In this document: one piece after another, positions 19,095 to 26,289 of the stretch
Numbering within the stretch: position 1 is the stretch's first letter
Layout: every line of letters starts with the position of its first letter
Origin: Candidatus Methanorudis spinitermitis
GTDB taxonomy: Archaea; Methanobacteriota; Methanobacteria; Methanobacteriales; Methanobacteriaceae
Length of the DNA: 33,214 bases
Direction: 5' to 3'
Assembly (NCBI GenBank): GCA_031286225.1
Contig: JAITUQ010000013.1
Location: 1-33,214 of the forward strand
Made by a program: the position numbers and the translations under genes
The notes under the pieces: model-generated
Database searches by the model: none
Told to the model about the DNA's origin: nothing
What the model saw: only the letters and a program-made list of their open reading frames with translations

Positions 19095-19877
19095 TCACAT
19101 AATTTTATTTTTAAGAACTCCAATATCATCAATAGCTACCTCTACAATATCTCCAGACTTCATTTCTCCTACACCAGAAGGAGTTCCAGTAGCTATTATA
19201 TCTCCTGGATTTAATGTCATAATATTTGATATAAATTCAACAAGCTCTTGTGGTGAAAATATCATATTTTTTGTGTTAGACTTTTGTTTTATTTCTCCAT
19301 TAATTTTTAAAGAAATATTTTGACTACTTGGATCCATTTCTGTTTCAATAAATGGCCCTGTAGGAGCAAATGTATCAAAACTTTTAGCTCTTGTCCATTG
19401 TTCATCTTTCCTTTGAAGGTCTCGTGCAGTAACATCATTTAAAATTGTGTAACCTCCAATATACTCATGAACTTCTTCAATAGCTATATTTTTTCCTTTT
19501 TTCATTATTACAATAGCTAATTCACCTTCATAATCAATTTCATTAGAAGATTTTGGATAGCTAATGACCTCTCCATGACCTATAATTGCACTAGGAGGTT
19601 TTAAAAATATTTTTGGTTCATCTGGAATTTCCATCTTAAATTCTTCAGCATGATCTTTGTAATTCAATCCAACACAAATAATCTTAGAAGGAGTAATTGG
19701 TGGCGCAAAATTAATACTTTCGAGTGAATAGCTAGTTTTCATCTGATTTTTCATATATTTCCAGTTTTTCCAAGAATTTAAAACTTTTTCTATAGAGTCT
19801 TCAAGTTCAATTACTTTTTTTCCATCAAAATAAGCTGTTTTTATTTTATCATTATTATAAAATCTTAAAAATTTCAT
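19095..19877 (-). CDS. fumarylacetoacetate hydrolase (FAH) family protein
   Basis: This 260-residue protein has the FAH catalytic domain from about residue 60 to the end. Conserved elements are KIICVGLNYKDHAEE, EPKIFLKPPSAIIGHGE, DYEGELAIVI (metal-binding acidic residues), GYTILNDVTARDLQRKD, KSFDTFAPTGPFI and IIATGTPSGVGEM. The family includes hydratases, decarboxylases and acylpyruvate/oxaloacetate-cleaving enzymes that use Mg2+ or Mn2+. The archaeal members' substrates are largely unproven, with oxaloacetate decarboxylation or acylpyruvate hydrolysis the usual suggestions. The ATG at 19877 follows AAGGTAAAAAT. It is a single gene between a pseudogene and the divergent cbiMNQ cluster. Confidence 0.92.
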   Translation of the reverse strand: MKFLRFYNNDKIKTAYFDGKKVIELEDSIEKVLNSWKNWKYMKNQMKTSYSLESINFAPPITPSKIICVGLNYKDHAEEFKMEIPDEPKIFLKPPSAIIGHGEVISYPKSSNEIDYEGELAIVIMKKGKNIAIEEVHEYIGGYTILNDVTARDLQRKDEQWTRAKSFDTFAPTGPFIETEMDPSSQNISLKINGEIKQKSNTKNMIFSPQELVEFISNIMTLNPGDIIATGTPSGVGEMKSGDIVEVAIDDIGVLKNKIM

Positions 19878-20051
19878 ATTTTTACCTTTTAATAGCTATT
19901 CATTATTGTGAATTTTTAATTAAAATATTTTTTTCTAACTCTTTTACTCAAGTATCTTCTTTTTTTCTTTAAAATATTATAATTATATCTTTTTATTTTT
20001 TTTTAGAATTTTTTTATAATCACTTTTTATTTTTTTTAATTTGATTATTAA

Positions 20052-20068
20052 TCGAAAAGATTATATAC
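20052..20068 (+). promoter_or_regulatory. probable cbiMNQ promoter (BRE plus TATA)
   Basis: A purine-rich TFB-recognition-like stretch CGAAAAGA (20053-20060) runs directly into TTATATAC (20061-20068). This is the clearest archaeal promoter in the window. Transcription would start near 20090, giving an ~85-nt leader to the cbiM start at 20174. Confidence 0.6.
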
Positions 20069-20091
20069 TTCTTTTTTATAATAATGAAATA

Positions 20092-20107
20092 TTCAAGTTT
20101 ACTTGAA
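20092..20107. promoter_or_regulatory. 16-bp palindrome at the predicted cbiM transcription start
   Basis: TTCAAGT-TT-ACTTGAA is a perfect inverted repeat with 7-bp arms. It lies about 25-40 bp downstream of the TATA box, where a bound repressor would block RNA polymerase. A metal-responsive regulator would fit the gene function, but no regulator gene is in the window. Confidence 0.5.
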
Positions 20108-20173
20108 AAAAAATAAAATATACTTAACTTATTATAAATTTGTTTATAATCTAGAAATATGGAGAGGATATTT

Positions 20174-20866
20174 TTGCATATTATGGAAGGATTCTTACCA
20201 GGTATTTGGGCTATAATTTGGTATATCGTTTCAATACCTGTTGTTATTTATGGAATAATTAGAATTAAAAAATTAGCTGAGGAAGTTCCTGATTCAACTT
20301 CTCTTTTGGCAGTTAGTGGAGCTTTCATGTTTATACTATCATCATTAAAAATACCATCGGTTACAGGAAGTTGCTCTCATCCTACTGGTAATGGTATTGG
20401 AGCTGCTATATTTGGTCCAGCTGTAGTTTCTGTTCTTGCTACAATTACTTTAGTGTTTCAGGCTTTACTTCTTGCTCATGGAGGAATTACTACTCTTGGA
20501 GCCAATATATTCTCTATGGGGATAGTTGGTCCTTTTGCAGCTTGGGGAATTTATAAAATTCTAAACAATAGAGGTATATCTCCATCAATAACTATATTCT
20601 TTGCAGCAGTATTTGGAAACCTTTTTACATATATTACAACATCCTTCCAATTAGCTATGGCTTTTCCAGAACCTACATTTCAATCTGCTCTTATACTGTT
20701 CTTAGAAATTTTTGCTTTAACTCAAATTCCATTGGCTATTGCTGAAGGATTTTTAGCAATTGTTATCTGGGATCAATTAATGAAATATCAACCAAAATTA
20801 CTTGAAAAACTCAATGTTTTAAAAGTAAAAATATCTTCTAATAAAGAAATAGCAGGAGATAGCTAA
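20174..20866 (+). CDS. cbiM: cobalt ECF transporter S component CbiM
   Basis: This 230-residue integral membrane protein is the metal-binding (S) subunit of the CbiMNQO cobalt transporter. The mature-type N-terminus MHIMEGFLPG is the CbiM hallmark; its early histidine takes part in metal binding. SSLKIPSVTGSCSHPTGNGIGA (near 60-81) and LLLAHGGITTLGANIFSMGIVGP (near 108-130) are further signatures. About six to seven hydrophobic segments are present. An ATG at 20159 is in frame, but the family N-terminus and the GGAGAGGAT ribosome site (20161-20169) point to TTG 20174. It is followed at 36 bp by cbiN. Confidence 0.95.
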   Translation: MHIMEGFLPGIWAIIWYIVSIPVVIYGIIRIKKLAEEVPDSTSLLAVSGAFMFILSSLKIPSVTGSCSHPTGNGIGAAIFGPAVVSVLATITLVFQALLLAHGGITTLGANIFSMGIVGPFAAWGIYKILNNRGISPSITIFFAAVFGNLFTYITTSFQLAMAFPEPTFQSALILFLEIFALTQIPLAIAEGFLAIVIWDQLMKYQPKLLEKLNVLKVKISSNKEIAGDS

Positions 20867-20902
20867 TTAAATAGATATATTAATTGATGAATTGGTGATA
20901 TT

Positions 20903-21208
20903 ATGAATAATACAACTAAAAATATAATTTTATTGATTCTTGTGGTTGTTATAGCTGTAGTTCCAATGGTAATGTATTCTGGTCTTGGAGAAGATGAAGG
21001 TTATTTTAGTGGTACTGATGATGTTGCATCTAGAATTGTTGAGGAGTCAGGTTATGAACCTCATCCAATTTTACTTTGGGAACCTCCAAGCCCTGAAATT
21101 GAAAGTCTTCTTTTTGCAGTTCAGGCAGCTATTGGTGGGGTGATTTTGGGTTATTTCATTGGTAAGTGGCAGGGACAAGCAAATCTTAAGAATAAAGAAG
21201 AAGATTAA
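20903..21208 (+). CDS. cbiN: cobalt transporter accessory protein CbiN
   Basis: This is a 101-residue small membrane protein with an N-terminal helix (about 7-27) and a second helix near 68-88. The loop between them contains GEDEGYFSGTDD and HPILLWEPPSPEIESLLFAVQAAIG, matching the CbiN family. CbiN assists metal loading of CbiM. The ATG at 20903 has a perfect GGTGAT ribosome site at 20894-20899. It sits between cbiM and cbiQ, as in most cbiMNQO clusters. Confidence 0.93.
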   Translation: MNNTTKNIILLILVVVIAVVPMVMYSGLGEDEGYFSGTDDVASRIVEESGYEPHPILLWEPPSPEIESLLFAVQAAIGGVILGYFIGKWQGQANLKNKEED

Positions 21209-21287
21209 TAAATTAAGGTTGTTTAAATGAGATTAAATTAGTGGTTGATTAAATAGAAATAAATTAATTGGTTGATAAAATGGAAAT
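21209..21287 (+). repeat. three tandem copies of the cbiQ ribosome-site region
   Basis: Imperfect 24-27-bp units begin TAAATTA at 21209, 21233 and 21260. Each contains GGTTG(A/T)T followed by an AAATGA-, AAATAG- or AAATGG-type sequence. The last copy supplies the real cbiQ ribosome site and ATG (21280). The first also has an ATG (21226), opening a four-codon frame that ends in TAG. Confidence 0.7.
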
Positions 21288-21954
21288 TGATTATATTGCT
21301 CATACAAATGAATTAAGAAATATTAATAGTAGTATAAAGTTTATCACTGCTATTTTTCTAATGATTTTGGTTTTTATAGTTAATATACCGATTTTTTCCT
21401 TTTTAATCGCCTTTTTAATAGCTATTATATTGCTTTTCCTAGCTAAAGTTCCAATTAAATTTTATCTTAAATTTATTTCGATTCCTTTTGGATTTTCTCT
21501 TATAACTTGTGTTATCATGGCTTTTTTCTTTGGTTCAGGGACAATAATTTATGAAACAGGTATTTTGGATATTGTAATACGGGAGGATGCTTTAGTTCTT
21601 GCTATACTTACATTTTCTAGAACACTTGCTTGTTTTTCTGCTCTTGGATTTTTAGCTTTAACTACTCCAATAGCTGAGGTATTAAATAATTTAGACAAGA
21701 TTAAAGTTCCAAAAGTATTTATTGAAATAGCACTTTTGATGTACACTGTAATCTTTGTTTTTTTAGAACAAGTGAAAATCATGACTAATGCTCAGCAAAC
21801 AAGAATGGGTTATAATGGTATAAAAAATTCTTATAGATCTTTAGGACTTTTAGTTGCAAATCTCTTTTTAAGGTCTCTTGATAAAAGTGAACAATTACAG
21901 CGTACTTTAGATTCAAGAGGATATAGTGGAGAGTTGCCAAAATATAATCCTTAG
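21280..21954 (+). CDS. cbiQ: cobalt ECF transporter T component CbiQ
   Basis: This 224-residue membrane protein couples the ATPase to CbiM. It has about five hydrophobic segments. The conserved cytoplasmic arginine motifs appear as QQTRMGYNG near residues 169-177 and LDSRGYSG near 212-219, matching the two ARG signatures of EcfT/CbiQ that contact the ATPase. The start is ATG 21280 behind GGTTGAT rather than TTG 21268 inside that site. No cbiO ATPase follows; the next gene is the convergent hisG. Confidence 0.93.
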   Translation: MEIDYIAHTNELRNINSSIKFITAIFLMILVFIVNIPIFSFLIAFLIAIILLFLAKVPIKFYLKFISIPFGFSLITCVIMAFFFGSGTIIYETGILDIVIREDALVLAILTFSRTLACFSALGFLALTTPIAEVLNNLDKIKVPKVFIEIALLMYTVIFVFLEQVKIMTNAQQTRMGYNGIKNSYRSLGLLVANLFLRSLDKSEQLQRTLDSRGYSGELPKYNP

Positions 21955-21955
21955 G

Positions 21956-21963
21956 TTTTTTTT
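21956..21963 (+). terminator. oligo-T terminator after cbiQ
   Basis: Eight consecutive T residues begin one base after the cbiQ stop codon. This is the usual form of intrinsic terminator in archaea. A hairpin ATTTTCAAT/ATTGAAAA at 22001-22028 follows in the gap convergent with hisG. Confidence 0.5.
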
Positions 21964-22236
21964 ATTTTCTTGTTTAAATTCATTATTTCATAATATTTTA
22001 ATTTTCAATAATTTTTTACAATTGAAAAATAATATTGACCTAATTTTTTAAAAAAATTATTAAAATTATATTAGTTAATACTCCATTAATTATTAAAATA
22101 AAAATTATAACTATTTGAATAATGAAAATATTGATAATTACTAATTTAATATAAAAAATAATGAATATAATTAAATCTTTAGCTGAATAATAGATTAATT
22201 CAGATAATCAACAATAAAATTTATATTTTTAGCTTT

Positions 22237-23100
22237 CTATATAATCCTTTCAATTGGAACTACTAATATGTCACGAGCTCCTGCATTTTTAAGTTTGTTA
22301 ACAAGATCAAAAACTTCTTTTTCATCTACAACAGCTTGAATAGCTACAGTATCTTCTGTTTCAGATAAAACTTCTGAAACTGTAGGACCTGTCATTGATG
22401 GCATTAAATTCTTAACATTGTCTAAATTTTTTAGTGCAACATTCATCATAAGTAATTTTTTCTGATTTGCATCAATAACTCCTTTAATACTAACTTTTAC
22501 AGTATCAATCAAGTTTTTCTTTTCATTGTAACTATTTTCATTAGCTATTAACTTTATTGAACTATCTAAGATATTATCGATCACTTTAAGATGATTCATT
22601 TTTAAAGTTGTTCCTGTACTTGTTAAATCAGCTATTAAATCAGCTACTCCAATAAAAGGAGCAATTTCAGTTGAACCTGTTAGTTCAACAATTTTCACAT
22701 CAATATCATATGATTTTAAGTAGCTATTGGTTAAATTTGGAAATTCTGTAGCTACTGTCATTGCTGATTTTACATCATCAATAGAATCAATAGCCGAATC
22801 TTCAGGTGAAGCTAAAACTAAGCTTGTCTGACCAAATTTTAAATCAGTAAGAATTTTCACATTTGATTCACTTTCTTTAATTAGATCTAACCCTGTTATT
22901 CCCATATCAGCTACTCCATCAGCTACAAACTCTGGAATGTCTGCTGCTCGAGCAAACATCACACTAATAGCTGAATTGTGAGTATTTGAAAATAATTTTC
23001 TATTACTTGTATCTTTAAGTCCAAGACCTGCTTTTTCTAAAATAGCTATTGATGGGTCACTGATTCTTCCTTTTGAAGGTATTGCAATTTTAATCTTCAT
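22237..23100 (-). CDS. hisG: ATP phosphoribosyltransferase, long form
   Basis: This 287-residue enzyme performs the first step of histidine synthesis, joining ATP and PRPP. The N-terminal IKIAIPSKGRISDPSI and GVADMGITGLDLI belong to the periplasmic-binding-protein-like catalytic fold. DLIADLTSTGTTLKMN (about 152-167) is the PRPP-binding signature. Residues from about 210 form the ACT-like histidine-feedback domain of the long form, ending KLKNAGARDILVVPIERII. The long form does not need HisZ. The ATG at 23100 follows AAGGAATTTTT. No other his gene is nearby, so it is a dispersed pathway gene. Confidence 0.96.
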   Translation of the reverse strand: MKIKIAIPSKGRISDPSIAILEKAGLGLKDTSNRKLFSNTHNSAISVMFARAADIPEFVADGVADMGITGLDLIKESESNVKILTDLKFGQTSLVLASPEDSAIDSIDDVKSAMTVATEFPNLTNSYLKSYDIDVKIVELTGSTEIAPFIGVADLIADLTSTGTTLKMNHLKVIDNILDSSIKLIANENSYNEKKNLIDTVKVSIKGVIDANQKKLLMMNVALKNLDNVKNLMPSMTGPTVSEVLSETEDTVAIQAVVDEKEVFDLVNKLKNAGARDILVVPIERII

Positions 23101-23349
23101 AAAAATTCCTTAATATATATTATGAGATATATTCATTTGAATTATTGGATTTATAAGATTTATTTTTCCTTGTTAAGCTAATATTTAGTATTTAATTTAT
23201 AAAATTACATATAGTTTATTTTCATTTTTTTTATTTTAATACTTTTATTAAATCTTTTATTAAATTTTCCTCATTTTACAATGACTTAAAACTTTTTTCA
23301 ACACTTTTTGAAAATTTTAAAGAACTTATGGTTTTTTATTCAAATATTA

Positions 23350-23613
23350 TTATAGATAATAAGTATAAATATAATACCAAGTGATTCCAGCAATAATTAC
23401 CATCACTCCACCTATAATTGCTACAATTCTAGCTACACTCCGTCCAAAAAAATTGTCGATTCCTTCAATTTTATTTAAATTGTAGCTAGGTCCTTCAAAA
23501 AGCCATTCCCAATTTTTAATTCCTGCAAACAGCATGAAAATCCCAAAACAAACAAAAATAATTCCAAAATATTGGGGCTGTTCTGTAAAAAAATTAGTTA
23601 TTTCTTCTATCAT
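23350..23613 (-). CDS. small two-TM membrane protein, Imm17-like
   Basis: This 87-residue protein has two membrane helices, about 14-32 (YFGIIFVCFGIFMLFAGI) and about 60-82 (ARIVAIIGGVMVIIAGITWY). They are joined by a loop with a WEWLFEGP patch and NFFGRSVAR. The layout and the FFGR-xxR-I element resemble short Imm17-type membrane proteins, some of which are annotated as immunity proteins of bacterial toxin systems. The resemblance is by eye and weak. No toxin gene is adjacent. The ATG at 23613 has no ribosome site, but a TATA box lies 27 bp upstream, which suggests a leaderless mRNA. Confidence 0.65.
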   Translation of the reverse strand: MIEEITNFFTEQPQYFGIIFVCFGIFMLFAGIKNWEWLFEGPSYNLNKIEGIDNFFGRSVARIVAIIGGVMVIIAGITWYYIYTYYL

Positions 23614-23635
23614 AATATGATATACTTTTCTCGTT

Positions 23636-23644
23636 GTATATAAA
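23636..23644 (-). promoter_or_regulatory. TATA box of the small membrane protein gene, leaderless layout
   Basis: On the minus strand TTTATATAC is centred about 27 nt before the ATG at 23613. Transcription would begin at or next to the start codon. The absence of any Shine-Dalgarno sequence agrees with a leaderless mRNA. Confidence 0.5.
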
Positions 23645-23906
23645 TATTTAAATATTTTTCACCTTTTAAGGTACCTTATTATCTTAAATTTTAATCTTAT
23701 TAATATTTTTTTTTAAATCTTTATTTCAATGGATTTAAAAATTATTTTATAATAATTTTTTATAAATAAAATAAATAATTGTTTTTAAAAATTTTTAATT
23801 TAATTCTTAGTTATTTGAATAATAATAGTGTATTTTGAATAGTTTATTAAATTCTTAAATATTTAAAAATAATATAATTAATATAAGTGAAAGCCTGGTG
23901 ATGAAA

Positions 23907-25226
23907 ATGGAAACAAAAAATATTCTTATTAAGGATGCAATCATACTAAAACAAGAAAATATCAATGGAAAAATAATTCAGTCTGGAAAAAAAGAGTCAT
24001 TACTTATTGAAAATGATAAAATAGCTGAAATATCTCCAAAAATAGATTCAATAGCTATTGATAAGATAATAGATGGAACTAATAAAATATTGATGCCAGG
24101 ACTTGTTAACACTCATACTCATATTTCAATGAATTTGTTTAGAGGTTTAACTGATGATATGGAACTTGACACTTGGTTAAATGACCATATTTGGCCAATG
24201 GAAGCTAAATTAAATGGAGATTATTGTTATATTGGAGCTCTCCTAGCACAAGTAGAAATGATAAAATCAGGAACCACAACTTTTAATGATATGTACTTTT
24301 TTATGGAAGATGTAGCTAAATCTGTTGAAAAATCTGGAATTAGAGGATGTTTATCCTATGGAATGATTGATTTTGGGGATTTAAAAAAAAGAGAAAATGA
24401 ATTTAGAGAAAACATTAGATTAATCAAAAAATGTAACAACCAAGCTAATGGACGAATAAAAACTTTTTTTGGACCACATTCAACTTTTACATGTTCAAAA
24501 GAGTTACTTGATGGAGTAAGAGAAAAAGCTAATAAATACAATGTTGGAATCCATATCCACATGAATGAAACTCAAAAAGAAATCAAAGATCTTATGGAAG
24601 CTACTGGAAAACGACCATTTGAATATTTAAACGATATCAACTTTTTAAATGGAGATGTCTTAGCTGCTCATGGGGTGTGGCTCTCAAAAGAAGAAATAAA
24701 AATCATAAAAGAGAATAATGTGAAAATATCCCATAATCCTTGTAGTAATATGAAGTTATCATCAGGAATTTCTCCAGTAGCTGAATTGTTAGCTAATAAA
24801 ATTTGTGTTTCTATTGGAACAGATGGTGCAGCATCAAATAACAACCTTGACATGTTTGAAGAGATGAAATTTGCATCACTACTTCAAAAAGTAAGTACTA
24901 CAAATCCAAAGGCACTTCCAGCTAATGACGTGATTAATATGGCAACTTTAAATGGGGCAAAATCATTAGGTTTAGAAAGTGATATTGGTTCACTTGAAGT
25001 GGGTAAATATGCTGATATGATATTAGTTGATATTAATAGTCCAAATTTAACTCCAATGTCCAATCAAATAAGTTCTAATTTAGTTTATGCAGCTAATGGA
25101 TCTAATGTTTCACACACAATTTGTAATGGTGAAATATTAATGGAAAATAGGAATTTAACGAAATTAGATGAAGATGAAATTTTAAAAAGGGCAAGAATAG
25201 CTATTGAAGAGTTAAAAACAATATAA
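23907..25226 (+). CDS. dadD: 5'-deoxyadenosine deaminase / amidohydrolase
   Basis: This 439-residue metal-dependent amidohydrolase belongs to the MtaD/SsnA/DadD group. It has the metal-binding HTH (70-72) in MPGLVNTHTHISMNLFRGL. It also has GIHIHMNET, LAAHGVWL, KISHNPCSNMKLSSG and SIGTDGAASNNNLDMFEEM in family order. In methanogens the orthologue deaminates 5'-deoxyadenosine, S-adenosylhomocysteine and methylthioadenosine, recycling products of radical-SAM and methyl-transfer reactions. The exact substrate here is assigned by taxon and similarity. The start is ATG 23907, four bases after GGTGAT (23897-23902), rather than the GTG at 23898 inside it. Confidence 0.88.
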   Translation: METKNILIKDAIILKQENINGKIIQSGKKESLLIENDKIAEISPKIDSIAIDKIIDGTNKILMPGLVNTHTHISMNLFRGLTDDMELDTWLNDHIWPMEAKLNGDYCYIGALLAQVEMIKSGTTTFNDMYFFMEDVAKSVEKSGIRGCLSYGMIDFGDLKKRENEFRENIRLIKKCNNQANGRIKTFFGPHSTFTCSKELLDGVREKANKYNVGIHIHMNETQKEIKDLMEATGKRPFEYLNDINFLNGDVLAAHGVWLSKEEIKIIKENNVKISHNPCSNMKLSSGISPVAELLANKICVSIGTDGAASNNNLDMFEEMKFASLLQKVSTTNPKALPANDVINMATLNGAKSLGLESDIGSLEVGKYADMILVDINSPNLTPMSNQISSNLVYAANGSNVSHTICNGEILMENRNLTKLDEDEILKRARIAIEELKTI

Positions 25227-25299
25227 TTTATCTGAATATTCCAAAAATAGGTTTTTGTTGATATGTGAGAAAAAGTTATTTTTTAATGTTATTCATGGA

Positions 25300-26040
25300 T
25301 TATAAAATCTTTTTTGAGAATATTAAATCATAAAAATTGAGACTATCTAAATTATCAATGAATTGGGACAAATAGCTATAAGTCGTGTTAGTAGGTTCAT
25401 TTATTAATGTTTCATAGATTATGGAAGGAGTTCCATTTTTTATTATAGGGATTGTTACATATTCTGGGCTCGATGGGCTATTGTCAGTAGCTGGCTCAAA
25501 TTTTAATATATGCATTCCTTTTATTCCTTTAATTATATTATAACCAATCTCTTCTGATTTTTTATCGTTTATTGGAGAAACTATAAAGTTATCTTCAATA
25601 TAATCTGATCTGTGGGAGTGAATATCGACAACAAAAGTGTAGTTACTTTCTATTATGTCTGGCACAACAAAATATTTAGCTAATATCTGACCATTAAGAC
25701 GTCCTTTATCAAAATCATTTTTATCCTTTGTAACATTTATTATGTAAATATAATAGCAATGATTCAATGACTTACTCTTATTTTTAATCAAATTTAGCAA
25801 TGCATTATGAGAATTAGATTCTAAAGGATGCACACCAATAATCAAAGCTATTTTTTCATTAGAACTTTTATTACCATATGGTCCTTCTAAAATGACGTTT
25901 CCTAAGCTATTTGAAGTTAAAATCTTTTTTGAATAATCATCATTACTTTGATCTCTATTTAATGTCATGTAAAATGAAATAAATATTAATATAATAAGTA
26001 TTATTACCAAAAAACAGATGAATCTATCTTTTTTATTCAT
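25300..26040 (-). CDS. membrane-anchored M14-like metallopeptidase candidate
   Basis: This 246-residue protein has an N-terminal membrane anchor (about 8-26) and an extracellular domain. The domain matches the C-terminal domain of the protein at 8353-9660. Shared residues are HPLE (H71, E74), DKGRLNG (R114, N116), DIHSH (H141) and IIYET (E210). They correspond to the HxxE...H zinc site, the substrate Arg/Asn and the catalytic Glu of zinc carboxypeptidases and AstE-like enzymes. No pseudomurein-binding repeats are present, so it would act near the membrane rather than deep in the wall. The ATG at 26040 follows AGGTTAAA. It is read away from tfrA on the same strand with a 249-bp gap. The substrate is unknown. 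Confidence 0.7.
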   Translation of the reverse strand: MNKKDRFICFLVIILIILIFISFYMTLNRDQSNDDYSKKILTSNSLGNVILEGPYGNKSSNEKIALIIGVHPLESNSHNALLNLIKNKSKSLNHCYYIYIINVTKDKNDFDKGRLNGQILAKYFVVPDIIESNYTFVVDIHSHRSDYIEDNFIVSPINDKKSEEIGYNIIKGIKGMHILKFEPATDNSPSSPEYVTIPIIKNGTPSIIYETLINEPTNTTYSYLSQFIDNLDSLNFYDLIFSKKIL

Positions 26041-26289
26041 TTTAACCTACTTCATTAATTTTCACAATTGTTCAGCAATTTTTTAGCTTTCATATTTTTT
26101 ATTAAAATTTTTTATTATTTGAATAAATATTAATTTTATTTTTATATTAAAAATTTCATTTTAATTTTAATAAAATTAATTTTAATGAAATAATTTATAA
26201 TAAACTTATTTATAAAAAAATAATTTAGAATAAAATAATTAATAATAAATTAATTTATAAAAATAATTAATAATAGTTAAATATTACTT

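Noticed and set aside
19878..20173. Cobalamin riboswitch before cbiM
   Set aside because: No G/C-rich conserved core of a B12 element is visible; the leader is AT-rich with only a short palindrome.
24356..24853. Minus-strand frames inside dadD
   Set aside because: They overlap conserved amidohydrolase codons and have no ribosome site or family resemblance.
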